A DNA stretch of 64,000 bases from Woeseiaceae bacterium (GTDB lineage Bacteria; Pseudomonadota; Gammaproteobacteria; Steroidobacterales; Woeseiaceae): NCBI GenBank assembly GCA_021773035.1, contig JAJFKU010000052.1, positions 72,040 to 136,039 on the forward strand, given 5' to 3'. Within the stretch, counting starts at the first letter, position 1. Every line of letters begins with the position of its first letter. The notes below the pieces were generated by a model. That model did not search any database. It saw nothing but the letters and a program-made list of their open reading frames with translations, and was not told where the DNA came from. The position numbers and the translations under genes were made by a program. Of this stretch, positions 18,247-26,905 are shown in pieces.

Positions 18247-19611
18247 GTGAACCTGTCATTCAATGTCGAACGCCGCTCGGCAACCGTCAAAGTCGCCGCT
18301 ATCGGAATACTAATTCTGGTGCTGCTGATTCCCGTCGGCATGATCAAAGCTGTCATCAGTGACCGCACTCATGTCCGCTCCACCGCGCAGATGGATATCC
18401 AGAATTCCTGGGGCGGCCCGCAGCTGATAGCCGGCCCTGTTTTGAGATTGCCGTTCAAGGCGGAAGCTATCAACAGCTATGGGACGCCTTATCTCCAGGA
18501 CAGGTTCGCCTTTCTCGTTGCGGATGAGCTGACAATAGCGGCCGATACATCGGTGGAAACCCGGTACCGAGGGATTCACGAGGTGCCGGTCTATGCCGCC
18601 GATATCAGTTTTCTGGTCAGCTTCGATCTGCAGATGCTTGCCGAACTGGGCCTGGATGGCGATTCCATCGCATGGCAGGACGCGGAGTTGCTCCTCGGCA
18701 TCAGCGATACGGCGTCGATCAACAGGGTTCCAGGCTTAGTCGCAGAGGGCACGGAAAGAAATTTCTCGATGATGAAGCAGCAGCTTGCCGGCTTGCCCAC
18801 GCAGCTGAGCGTAAGAATTGGCGGCCTGATCGATGATTGGCGTAATTCGACGAATCTCCAATCCAGAATTTCCCTGTCGGTGAACGGGACGGAGTCGCTA
18901 CGGTTTCTGACCCTGGCAGAGAGTTCCGAGATAAGGGTTTCGGCGGATTGGCCGTCACCGAGTTTCGTCGGGCGGCGCCTGCCGGTGGAGCGGCAAATAT
19001 CGGAGACCGCATTCAGCGCGTTGTGGCAGACGACCAGCCTCGGACGAAAGCTCCCTGCAACGTGGATAAATGGCGAGGCGGTACCGGATACCGGATCGGA
19101 CGGCGTGTTTGGTGTGCGCTTCATGCAGCCGATTGGTTTGTACCAGTTGGTGGACCGCGCACTGAAGTACGCCATTATGATTGTTGGCCTGACTTTCGTG
19201 ACCTATTTTCTGATGGAGACTATCGGCGGTGTCAGGCTGCACCCCCTGCAGTATCTCCTGGTTGGGTTGGCGAATACGCTCTTTTATCTGCTGCTACTTT
19301 CTCTTGCGGAACATATCGGATTCGGTCCGGCGTACATCGCGAGTGCTCTTTCGGCGGCGGCTCTCATCGTCGGTTATAGCGCCAACGTTCTGCAGGGCCG
19401 GCACCGGGCGTCGATCATGTCCGCGGTACTCGGGGGACTGTACGCGTTCCTGTATCTCACACTGAAGGCAGAGAGCTATGCGCTGCTGGCGGGTTCAATC
19501 GGTCTATGGGTAGTGCTCGCCGCCGTGATGTACCTGACGAGAAAGGTGAACTGGTACGCAACACAGGCATCGGCCTCTGATGCGCAGCGGCCCATGTCAG
19601 GATCGGACTGA
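18247..19611 (+). CDS. creD: CreD-like inner membrane protein
   Basis: A 454-aa protein starting at GTG 18247 behind a GGGAG ribosome-binding site (18236-18240). It has one N-terminal membrane helix (about 17-38), a periplasmic domain of about 260 residues beginning RSTAQMDIQNSWGGPQLIAGP, and five or six helices in the C-terminal third with the FVTYFLMETI and HPLQYLLVGLAN family signatures. CreD expression is driven by the CreBC two-component system in enterics and affects envelope stress and beta-lactam tolerance, but its biochemical role is not known. No creB, creC or creA gene is beside it here, so its regulator must lie elsewhere or be different. Confidence 0.9.
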   Translation: MNLSFNVERRSATVKVAAIGILILVLLIPVGMIKAVISDRTHVRSTAQMDIQNSWGGPQLIAGPVLRLPFKAEAINSYGTPYLQDRFAFLVADELTIAADTSVETRYRGIHEVPVYAADISFLVSFDLQMLAELGLDGDSIAWQDAELLLGISDTASINRVPGLVAEGTERNFSMMKQQLAGLPTQLSVRIGGLIDDWRNSTNLQSRISLSVNGTESLRFLTLAESSEIRVSADWPSPSFVGRRLPVERQISETAFSALWQTTSLGRKLPATWINGEAVPDTGSDGVFGVRFMQPIGLYQLVDRALKYAIMIVGLTFVTYFLMETIGGVRLHPLQYLLVGLANTLFYLLLLSLAEHIGFGPAYIASALSAAALIVGYSANVLQGRHRASIMSAVLGGLYAFLYLTLKAESYALLAGSIGLWVVLAAVMYLTRKVNWYATQASASDAQRPMSGSD

Positions 19612-19612
19612 G

Positions 19613-20380
19613 CTACTCATCCATCAGGGCCTTGTCACTGGCGAGAAATGCCCCGGTCTGTAAAAAGCTCTTCGTATTTCGAATTACGACGTCGCTGCGT
19701 GTGATGTAGTGATGCGAATTGCCGACGACGAGAAAGTCGTCCATGCCTTCGACCCGGGTGCTGGCCACCGACACCTTGCCGTCGTCGGGGTTTGGAAGCA
19801 TCGCAGATGCGAGAACATTGATCGTTCCTGTCCCGGCTATCACCCCCAGCTCGAAATCAACCGGACCCAACTGGGAGGGAATGCTTTGCGCATCCGTGCC
19901 CAACTGGGAGCCGGCATCGCCCGTTAACATCTCGAAACCTGGCCAGTCTCTTGCTTTGTCGACGATCTCGCTGCCGTGATTCGGTGGCCCCAGCATCACC
20001 ACGCGGCCGAGATCGGGAATCGGCGCATGCTCGTTCTGGTAACGAAGCAGGATACCGCCCAGAGAATGCGTTACGAAGTGGATTCTGACGGCGCCCGATG
20101 CGCGGCACTCGTTGACTCCAATACTGACCGCTACCGGAGCAATATCCTCGATCGAGCCGGACTGCGACGGGTAGTCGACGTTCGCTGTCGTAAAGCCGGC
20201 CGCCTGCAGCGCTTGTGCCATCGGCCGCATCGCCCGCCAGCTTCGGTTCAGGCCATGTAACAGCACGACACACTCGCTGTGCGTGCCGGCAGTAACGAGC
20301 TCTGTTCTGGCTTGCGTAGCACACGCGGCGGTCATGCTGGCGATGAGCAGCAGCACGGCTATCCGGTAAATTCGTTTCAT
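19613..20380 (-). CDS. Alpha/beta-hydrolase lipoprotein (triacylglycerol-lipase-like)
   Basis: Start at ATG 20380 gives a short basic N-terminus and a lipobox SMTAAC, so the 255-aa protein is anchored in the envelope. The hydrolase core shows VVLLHGLNRSWRAM (oxyanion loop), the nucleophile elbow VTHSLGG, then GPPNHGSEI and a late NSHHYITR segment whose His could complete the triad; this is the pattern of bacterial lipases/esterases such as LipA-class and phospholipase-like proteins. It likely hydrolyses lipid esters at the outer membrane. The gene is convergent with creD (stops 1 nt apart) and divergent from the oad operon. Confidence 0.85.
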   Translation of the reverse strand: MKRIYRIAVLLLIASMTAACATQARTELVTAGTHSECVVLLHGLNRSWRAMRPMAQALQAAGFTTANVDYPSQSGSIEDIAPVAVSIGVNECRASGAVRIHFVTHSLGGILLRYQNEHAPIPDLGRVVMLGPPNHGSEIVDKARDWPGFEMLTGDAGSQLGTDAQSIPSQLGPVDFELGVIAGTGTINVLASAMLPNPDDGKVSVASTRVEGMDDFLVVGNSHHYITRSDVVIRNTKSFLQTGAFLASDKALMDE

Positions 20381-20441
20381 TGAGCGATTCTGCCAAAGTG
20401 ACGGTAAGGACGCATTCATGATGATATGCGCTCGCAGTATA

Positions 20442-20473
20442 TTGCTTTGCCTGCCGTGGGGATTCAGTATAAT
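20442..20473 (+). promoter_or_regulatory. Probable sigma-70 promoter of oadGAB
   Basis: A perfect -10 box TATAAT lies at 20468-20473, 32 nt before the oadG start. Upstream candidates for -35 are TTGCTT (20442-20447, long spacer) and the overlapping TTTGCC (20446-20451, 16-nt spacer). Position in the divergent gap supports it; there is no experimental evidence. Confidence 0.5.
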
Positions 20474-20505
20474 CGGCGGTTGTCGTTTCGCGGCTGGAGG
20501 TTTCA

Positions 20506-20715
20506 TTGGAAACAAGTCTTCTGGATCAAGGTGTTACGCTCATGCTCGTTGGCATGGGTACGGTATTCACCTTCCTGACTATTCTGGTTCTCGCCATGTC
20601 GACAATGTCTGCTGCTATCGTACGTATGCTACCGGCTGCGGTCGATGACGATGTCAGTGAGGAAGAGATTGCGGCCATCGCCGCGGCAATTACACTACAC
20701 CGCAACAGGAAGTGA
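20506..20715 (+). CDS. oadG: Oxaloacetate decarboxylase gamma subunit
   Basis: A 69-aa protein with one membrane helix (about residues 10-33, [21 protein letters not shown]), a short acidic tail and the size of OadG. It starts at TTG 20506, supported by GGAGG at 20496-20500 with a 5-nt spacer. The gamma subunit anchors the alpha subunit to the beta membrane pump. The gene precedes oadA and oadB in the classical gamma-alpha-beta order, with its stop within 12 nt of the next start, so assembly is probably coordinated by translation. Confidence 0.9.
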   Translation: METSLLDQGVTLMLVGMGTVFTFLTILVLAMSTMSAAIVRMLPAAVDDDVSEEEIAAIAAAITLHRNRK

Positions 20716-20726
20716 ACGAAACTCCA

Positions 20727-22499
20727 ATGTCTGAAAAGAAACCGCTGGGTATTACCGAGCTGGTGTTGCGTGATGCACACCAGAGTTTATTTGCGACGCG
20801 TCTGCGTATCGACGACATGCTGCCGATCGCGGCCAAGCTGGACCAGGTAGGGTTCTGGTCGATCGAGTCCTGGGGCGGCGCAACCTTCGACTCCTGTATA
20901 CGTTATCTGGGTGAAGACCCTTGGGAGCGCATCCGCCTGCTGAAAGCGGCTATGCCCAATACACCGCAGCAGATGTTGTTTCGTGGGCAAAATATTCTCG
21001 GCTATCGACACTATGCCGACGATCTCGTTGAGAAGTTCGTCGAGCGATGCGCGGTCAACGGGGTGGACGTATTCCGGATATTCGATGCGCTCAATGACCT
21101 GAGGAATCTGGAGACGGCAATCAAGGCGACGGTTGCGGTGGACAAACACGCGCAGGGAACGATGTCCTATACCGTGAGTCATGTGCATACCGTCGATCGC
21201 TGGGTCGATATGGGTAAGCGCATCGAAGACATGGGCGCGCATTCCATCTGCATCAAGGACATGGCGGGCTTGTTGCGGCCTTATGTTGCGTACGAACTGG
21301 TCAGCCGGCTCAAGGCGTCGGTCGACATTCCGATCCATATGCACTGTCATGCGACCACAGGGCTTTCGACGGCGACTTACGTCAAGGCCGCGGAGGCGGG
21401 CATCGACAGGATTGATACGGCGGTTTCGTCGATGAGTATGACCTACGGTCATTCTCCAACCGAGACACTCGTTGCATTGTTGGAGGGAACCGGGCGCGAT
21501 ACCGGCCTCGACATCAATCTGATCGAGGAAATCGCGACGTACTTTCGGCAGGTGCGAAAGAAGTACGCAAAATTCGAAGGTTCGCTTCGCGGCGTCGATT
21601 CACGCATTCTGGTCGCGCAGGTTCCCGGTGGAATGCTGACGAACCTGGAAAACCAGCTGCGCGAGCAAAATGCCAGCGACAAGGTCGATGAGGTTCTCGA
21701 AGAGATTCCGCGGGTTCGTGAAGATCTGGGGATGTTGCCGCTGGTGACTCCGACATCGCAGATTGTCGGTACTCAGGCTGTCATCAACGTATTGTCGGGC
21801 GCGCGCTATAAGACGATAACCAAGGAAACATCGGGGGTGCTCAAAGGTGAGTACGGCGAGACGCCGCTGCCGGTCAACGCAGAGCTGCAGGCACAGGTAC
21901 TGGATGGCGCTGAGGCGGTGACCTGCCGCCCGGCCGACCTGCTGGAACCGGAGCTCGAAGCTCAGACCGCCGAGCTCAGTCGCATCGCCAAAGAAAACAA
22001 CATCCGGCTGGCTGACGAAGTTGTCGACGACGTACTGACCTATGCGCTGTTTCCTCAAATCGGCATTAAGTTTCTGGAAAACCGCGATAACCCGGATGCC
22101 TTTGAGCCGGTACCAGGCGAGGAAGCCGAGGTCGCCGCGGCACCTGCCGCAGCGGCGGCGAGCGAGTCGGGTGTGTATTCGGTGCGCATAAACGGCAAAA
22201 CCTATACTGTCGAAGTCGCAGCCAGTGGACAACTCGGTACGGTCAGCGCACAACCTGCCGCCGCGGCCGCGGCGTCGCCGGGCAGCGGTGAAGCAGTAAA
22301 CGCGGTACTTGCAGGCAATGTTTTCAAAGTACACGTGGCGCCCGGTGCCGCGGTTGAAAAAGACGATCCGTTACTCGTCGTAGAGGCGATGAAAATGGAA
22401 ACGGTGATCAGTGCGCCGAGGTCCGGCACTGTGACAGACGTGTTTGTCAGCGAGGGTGACGCCGTAGCCGTTGGCGACGCTCTGATCGCCATTGGATAA
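20727..22499 (+). CDS. oadA: Oxaloacetate decarboxylase alpha subunit (biotin carboxyltransferase)
   Basis: From ATG 20727 it encodes 590 aa (GTG 20712 would overlap the oadG stop but sits only one base from the AGGA box). The carboxyltransferase barrel begins [14 protein letters not shown], with the metal and catalytic segments FDALNDLRN and HCHATTGLS; it spans about residues 1-300. A conserved linker domain follows, then an Ala/Pro-rich hinge (about 480-520) and a biotinyl domain with the biotin lysine Lys556 in VVEAMKMET. It transfers carboxyl from oxaloacetate to biotin; decarboxylation on OadB then exports Na+. Complete and intact. Confidence 0.95.
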   Translation: MSEKKPLGITELVLRDAHQSLFATRLRIDDMLPIAAKLDQVGFWSIESWGGATFDSCIRYLGEDPWERIRLLKAAMPNTPQQMLFRGQNILGYRHYADDLVEKFVERCAVNGVDVFRIFDALNDLRNLETAIKATVAVDKHAQGTMSYTVSHVHTVDRWVDMGKRIEDMGAHSICIKDMAGLLRPYVAYELVSRLKASVDIPIHMHCHATTGLSTATYVKAAEAGIDRIDTAVSSMSMTYGHSPTETLVALLEGTGRDTGLDINLIEEIATYFRQVRKKYAKFEGSLRGVDSRILVAQVPGGMLTNLENQLREQNASDKVDEVLEEIPRVREDLGMLPLVTPTSQIVGTQAVINVLSGARYKTITKETSGVLKGEYGETPLPVNAELQAQVLDGAEAVTCRPADLLEPELEAQTAELSRIAKENNIRLADEVVDDVLTYALFPQIGIKFLENRDNPDAFEPVPGEEAEVAAAPAAAAASESGVYSVRINGKTYTVEVAASGQLGTVSAQPAAAAAASPGSGEAVNAVLAGNVFKVHVAPGAAVEKDDPLLVVEAMKMETVISAPRSGTVTDVFVSEGDAVAVGDALIAIG

Positions 22500-22505
22500 T
22501 AGCCA

Positions 22506-23636
22506 ATGGATCTGATTCGCCAAATCTGGATCGAGTCCGGTATCTATCAGATCACCGGCGGTCAGGTCACGATGATCGCTGTCTGCCTGCTATTGCTTTA
22601 CCTTGGCATCGTCAAGAAATTCGAGCCCTTGTTGCTGGTGACCATCGGTTTCGGCGGTTTACTCAGTAACATTCCGGGCGTCGAAATCGCGACCGGCTCG
22701 GGTTTGCTGCATCTTGCTTACGTAGTTGGTATTGAGACGGGCGCGTTTCCGCTGATCATCTTCATGGGTGTGGGAGCATTGACCGATTTCGGTCCCTTGC
22801 TGGCCAATCCGAAAACCCTGTTTCTCGGTGCGGCCGCACAGTTCGGGATTTTTGCGACGCTTCTGGGTGCCCTGGCACTGACCGAGCTTGGTCTCATGGA
22901 CTTCTCGTTGCGGGAAGCTGCAGCGATAGCGATCATCGGCGGTGCGGACGGACCGACGGCGATCTACGTTGCCGGCCAGCTGGCACCGCATTTGCTCGGT
23001 GCTATTGCCGTAGCGGCCTATTCGTACATGGCGCTGGTACCGCTCATTCAACCGCCGATCATGAGGCTTTTGACGACTGAAGCAGAGCGCAGAATAGAGA
23101 TGGTGCAGTTACGTGAGGTCTCGAAAGCAGAACGTATCGTGTTCCCGTTAATGTTGTTGCTGCTGGTCGCGCTGTTGCTGCCGTCTGCGGCGCCGCTGCT
23201 GGGCATGCTGTGCTTTGGTAACCTGATGCGGGAATGCGGTGTCGTCGAGCGCCTTTCCGATACAACGCAGAACGCGTTGATCAATATCGTGACTATCTTC
23301 CTCGGTCTGGCCGTCGGCTCGAAACTGAGCGCCGAACAATTTCTGGACTGGAGTACGTTAAGCATTCTGGTGCTTGGCATGGCTGCTTTCGCGGTCGGCA
23401 CTGCGAGCGGCCTGTTGATGGGCAAGCTGCTCAACAAGGTGTCGGCGACTCCGATTAACCCTCTAATCGGTGCCGCGGGTGTATCGGCCGTGCCGATGGC
23501 TGCGCGGGTTGCGAGCAAAGTAGGCCTGGAAGCGAATCCGCAGAATATCTTGCTTATGCACGCGATGGGCCCTAATGTCGCGGGAGTTATCGGTTCGGCG
23601 GTGGCTGCCGGTATCATGATTATGTTCGCTTCCTAG
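22506..23636 (+). CDS. oadB: Sodium-pumping decarboxylase beta subunit
   Basis: A 376-aa membrane protein with about nine to eleven hydrophobic segments and the conserved beta-subunit motifs: [17 protein letters not shown] with the essential Asp, [11 protein letters not shown] (the re-entrant region that binds Na+), and a late [17 protein letters not shown] plus [16 protein letters not shown]. It decarboxylates carboxybiotin and pumps Na+ outward. Together with oadG and oadA it completes the oxaloacetate decarboxylase pump, which lets the cell turn oxaloacetate decarboxylation into a sodium gradient, as is common in marine gammaproteobacteria. Starts 6 nt after the oadA stop. Confidence 0.95.
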   Translation: MDLIRQIWIESGIYQITGGQVTMIAVCLLLLYLGIVKKFEPLLLVTIGFGGLLSNIPGVEIATGSGLLHLAYVVGIETGAFPLIIFMGVGALTDFGPLLANPKTLFLGAAAQFGIFATLLGALALTELGLMDFSLREAAAIAIIGGADGPTAIYVAGQLAPHLLGAIAVAAYSYMALVPLIQPPIMRLLTTEAERRIEMVQLREVSKAERIVFPLMLLLLVALLLPSAAPLLGMLCFGNLMRECGVVERLSDTTQNALINIVTIFLGLAVGSKLSAEQFLDWSTLSILVLGMAAFAVGTASGLLMGKLLNKVSATPINPLIGAAGVSAVPMAARVASKVGLEANPQNILLMHAMGPNVAGVIGSAVAAGIMIMFAS

Positions 23637-23670
23637 CGGCGGCTAACGGGCAGCAAAACGGAAGTCTCTT

Positions 23671-24519
23671 ATGTCTCTATCCCTGATCATTCCCGCAAAG
23701 AACGAAAGTGGAGCTATCGGTTCCGTCGTCGCCAAGGCGCTCGAGCACTATCCGGACGCTGAGATCATCGTTGTCGACGATGGATCAAGCGACGATACGG
23801 CGAGCGTTGCGGCTGCTGCGGGTGCAACAGTCGTCAGCCACCCGGAGAGCCTGGGGAACGGAGCGGCGGTCAAATCGGGCGCGCGCGCGGCGCGCGGCGA
23901 TATTCTGGTTTTCATGGATGGCGATGGCCAGCACAGCGCGGCCGAATTAGCACCGCTGCTACAACGCCTTGATGAGGGCTACGAGATGGCGATCGGTGCA
24001 AGGGATCACGGTTCGCATGCGAATGTGGGGCGATTGTTCGCGAACGGCCTTTACAACGGTATCGCATCGATGATGAGTGGCCGGAAAATTCTCGACCTGA
24101 CATCCGGTTTTCGCGCTGTGCGTGCCGAAAAGTTCAAGCAGTTCCTGTACTTGTTACCCAATGGCTTTTCGTACCCAACGACGATCACGATGGCGTTCCT
24201 GCGCAGCGGGTATTCGATCACGTTTGAGTCGATTACGGCCGCGAAACGAGTGGGCAAGAGTCACATTCGTCCTATTCGCGACGGCGTGCGTTTCCTGATT
24301 ATCATATTCAAGATCGCGACCCTGTATTCGCCGTTGAAGATATTTCTGCCTGCGAGCGGATTGTTCTTCACGACGGGGCTTGGCTACTACGCTTACACTT
24401 TTTTCACGTCAGGTCGTTTCACCAACATGAGCCTGCTGCTGTTCAGCGCGGCCGTCATAATTTTTCTGATCGGTCTCATCTCCGAACAGATTACATCGCT
24501 GACTTACAGCAGGTCCTGA
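23671..24519 (+). CDS. Family 2 glycosyltransferase (DPM1/ArnC-like) with C-terminal membrane helices
   Basis: A 282-aa protein with a GT2 domain at residues 1-210: LIIPAKNESGAIG, EIIVVDDGSSDDT, the metal-binding MDGDGQH (DxD-like) and DLTSGFRAVRA. Two hydrophobic segments follow (about 225-245 and 252-272), giving the layout of polyprenyl-phosphate mannosyl- or glucosyltransferases. It probably loads a sugar from a nucleotide donor onto undecaprenyl phosphate at the inner membrane for envelope glycans. It lies 34 nt after oadB on the same strand and ends at a strong terminator. Acceptor not identifiable. Confidence 0.88.
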   Translation: MSLSLIIPAKNESGAIGSVVAKALEHYPDAEIIVVDDGSSDDTASVAAAAGATVVSHPESLGNGAAVKSGARAARGDILVFMDGDGQHSAAELAPLLQRLDEGYEMAIGARDHGSHANVGRLFANGLYNGIASMMSGRKILDLTSGFRAVRAEKFKQFLYLLPNGFSYPTTITMAFLRSGYSITFESITAAKRVGKSHIRPIRDGVRFLIIIFKIATLYSPLKIFLPASGLFFTTGLGYYAYTFFTSGRFTNMSLLLFSAAVIIFLIGLISEQITSLTYSRS

Positions 24520-24526
24520 AAACCAG

Positions 24527-24563
24527 AAAGGGGTCAGAGCCCTTTCCGGGCTCTGACCCCTTT
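24527..24563. terminator. Strong bidirectional hairpin terminator (16-bp perfect stem)
   Basis: Arms at 24527-24542 and 24548-24563 pair perfectly around a 5-nt loop, with A residues on one side and T residues on the other, so it can stop transcription from both convergent genes. The core GGGGTCAGAGCCC also resembles a palindrome that I recall recurring between genes in many gammaproteobacteria; only one copy is seen in this window. Confidence 0.85.
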
Positions 24564-24567
24564 TTCG

Positions 24568-25980
24568 TCAGGCGTTCCTTGAAAAATGGTCCTCCAGAAC
24601 CTGCGCGACACAGCTGGTCAGGCGCTTGCCGGTTTCGATGTGCAGGAACTCGTTCGGTCCATGAGCATTCGATTTCGGGCCCAGTAATCCGGTAATCAGG
24701 AACTGCGCATCGGGGAAGCTCTCGCCGAGCATGCCCATGAACGGTATCGTGCCGCCGGTTCCCATGTACATCGAAGGTTTACCGAAGAACGCCTCAGAGG
24801 CCTTCTGCATGGAAGCCTCCAGCCAGTTGGCAACCTCCGGTGCATTCCAGCCCGCCATCGTGGATTCGACCTCGAAGGAGACCTTGGCGAGTGGTGGCTT
24901 GTCCACTTCGAGCGCAGTCTTCACAGCTTCGGCCGCATCGTCCGCATTGCAGGTGGGCGGCAGGCGAAACGAAAGCTTCAGTTTCGTGTACGGCAACAGT
25001 ACATTGCCGGCGTCGATCATTGCCGGCATGCCTTCTGCCCCGGTAACCGCGAGCATTGGGCGCCAGGTGTTATTCAACAGCAGCTCTGTATGCGACTCGC
25101 TGGGTTGTGGCTTGTCGACGGCCCACGGGAATTTTTCATAGACCAGTTCCTGCAGCGTGTCCGCCGCCAGGCCCGCCTGTTGCAGGCGTTGTTCCGGGAT
25201 TTCGACGTGCAGGCCGTCGATAAGTATCTGACCGTTGCTTTCGTCTTCGATACGGCTGATAAGCTGGCGAGCGGTGCGAAAGCTCGACGGGACGACGCCG
25301 CTTGCCGTTCCCGAGTGCACACCCTCGGTCAGGACATCAACACGCAGCGTACCCGTAAGATTGCCGCGCAACGACGTTGTGCACCAGAGCTGATCGTAGT
25401 TGCCGCATTCCGCATCCAGGCAGACCACCAGGTCGGGCGAACCAATCCGGTCCTGCAGCAGCTCGATGTAGTGGGGCAGGTCGAAGCTGCCGCTTTCCTC
25501 GCAGCCTTCGATAAGAACGACACAGTGGGCATGTGGCAGTCCCTGTTCCTGCAGTGCGCGAATCGCGGTCAGTGAACCGAAGGTGGAATAGCCATCATCG
25601 GCGCCACCGCGGCCGTACAGCTTGCCGTCCTTAATGACCGGAGTCCACGGGTCGAGGTCGTCGTCCCAGCCACTGAATTCCGGCTGCTTGTCGTAGTGGC
25701 CGTACAGTAATACGACCTCGTCGGAGTCGCCGGGAATATCGATAAACAGTATCGGCGTACGGCCTTCGATACGGACGACTTCGATCGTCATATCCTTGAT
25801 TGGCTGTGTTTTGCACCAGGCTTCCAGCATCTCGACGGCCTGCTCCATGTGACCGTGTTTTTCCCAGTCCGGGTCGAAGTGCGGGGACTTGTTCGGGATC
25901 TTAATGTAGTCGGAAATTTGCGGGATGATCTCGTCATCCCACATTTGATTTACGAATTCGGTGGTTTGTTTGTTGTCCAT
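24568..25980 (-). CDS. M20 family metallopeptidase (dipeptidase type)
   Basis: A 470-aa cytoplasmic protein with the M20/M25 two-zinc site: GHYDKQP near residue 92, the bridging Asp in GRGGADDG near 130, the general-base Glu pair in EGCEESGS near 165, and the late HGPNEF. The lid domain begins around VHSGTASGV. The WDDDLDPWTPVIKDGKLYGRG signature is typical of the carnosinase-like/M20 dipeptidase branch that includes CPG2-like and cytosolic non-specific dipeptidases. It hydrolyses dipeptides. It is followed 6 nt downstream in transcription order after the MBL gene on the same strand; both end at the shared terminator side. Confidence 0.92.
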   Translation of the reverse strand: MDNKQTTEFVNQMWDDEIIPQISDYIKIPNKSPHFDPDWEKHGHMEQAVEMLEAWCKTQPIKDMTIEVVRIEGRTPILFIDIPGDSDEVVLLYGHYDKQPEFSGWDDDLDPWTPVIKDGKLYGRGGADDGYSTFGSLTAIRALQEQGLPHAHCVVLIEGCEESGSFDLPHYIELLQDRIGSPDLVVCLDAECGNYDQLWCTTSLRGNLTGTLRVDVLTEGVHSGTASGVVPSSFRTARQLISRIEDESNGQILIDGLHVEIPEQRLQQAGLAADTLQELVYEKFPWAVDKPQPSESHTELLLNNTWRPMLAVTGAEGMPAMIDAGNVLLPYTKLKLSFRLPPTCNADDAAEAVKTALEVDKPPLAKVSFEVESTMAGWNAPEVANWLEASMQKASEAFFGKPSMYMGTGGTIPFMGMLGESFPDAQFLITGLLGPKSNAHGPNEFLHIETGKRLTSCVAQVLEDHFSRNA

Positions 25981-25986
25981 TCTTGC

Positions 25987-26856
25987 TCAGTCCGTGGTCA
26001 GTGAGCGGATCAGTGTCCGCGTCATGATTTCTGTAGTGATGAAGCCCCAATTGTAATCGTCGTGATAAACAGCCAGTGGGTTCGCTGCAACGATATCGTC
26101 TGCGCTCATGCCGTCGTCGACGAGCCCTTTTACACGAGCCAGCGAGTCCTCGAGAACGGCGACGTCTCTCTCCAGATCGGCTTTGCCGGCCACCGGGCCA
26201 TGACCGGGGATGAGCCGAGTCTCGTCGTTTGCCATGGAAATCAGTTTCTTCTGCGCCGCAATGTAGCCTGCAACACTGCCGCCGCTGTCCAGATCGATGA
26301 ACGGGAATAGCTTGTGAAACATGATGTCGCCGGTGGCAATTACATTCGCTTCGCGGAACAAAATAGCTGCATCACCGTCGGTATGGGCGTTTTCGATGTG
26401 AAAAACGTACGCCTCATGGCCGTTGACGTGAAATGTCACGGCATCCGAAAACGTGACGATCGGCAGTGCGCCCGGACCTGTGTTCAGCTGCGGGTCTGCC
26501 ATCATGCGACTGCGGATGTTGTCATGCGCAACGACAATAGCGCCTTGTTCGCTTACGTACTGATTGCCGCCGACATGATCGCCGTGTGCGTGGGTGTTGA
26601 TGACGAAGTCCACTGGCCGGCCCGCAATCTCCGTGGCGGCTGCGATCAGTGTGGGTGCGGTCGATACCATCACATCGTCGATCAGGACGATGTACTCATC
26701 GCCAACGAGCAGAGTGACATTGCCGCCGCCAAAACCGTCCACGCCATCCAGCATGTAGATGCCCGGTTTGACTTCCTCGGACTGGAACGATGTTGCGAAT
26801 TGCTGTGCCGACGCCAGCGGCGCGCTGAGCACGAGCAGCAATAGCAGCTTTCTCAT
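25987..26856 (-). CDS. Exported MBL-fold metallo-hydrolase (SoxH-like)
   Basis: ATG 26856 yields a 289-aa protein with a signal peptide ending ASAQQ (residues 1-18). The zinc-binding motif THAHGDHVGG is intact, followed by HTDGDAAI for the second His and GHGPVAG for the third, so two metals can bind. This group of periplasmic metallo-beta-lactamase-fold proteins includes SoxH and quinoprotein-relay-like proteins; true beta-lactamase activity is possible but cannot be claimed. It is upstream of the M20 peptidase and downstream of mmsA on the same strand. Confidence 0.85.
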   Translation of the reverse strand: MRKLLLLLVLSAPLASAQQFATSFQSEEVKPGIYMLDGVDGFGGGNVTLLVGDEYIVLIDDVMVSTAPTLIAAATEIAGRPVDFVINTHAHGDHVGGNQYVSEQGAIVVAHDNIRSRMMADPQLNTGPGALPIVTFSDAVTFHVNGHEAYVFHIENAHTDGDAAILFREANVIATGDIMFHKLFPFIDLDSGGSVAGYIAAQKKLISMANDETRLIPGHGPVAGKADLERDVAVLEDSLARVKGLVDDGMSADDIVAANPLAVYHDDYNWGFITTEIMTRTLIRSLTTD

Positions 26857-26905
26857 GGCTGTCTCCAATCATTGCGGGACAGCGATTGTACCCTTGAATG
26901 AGTCG

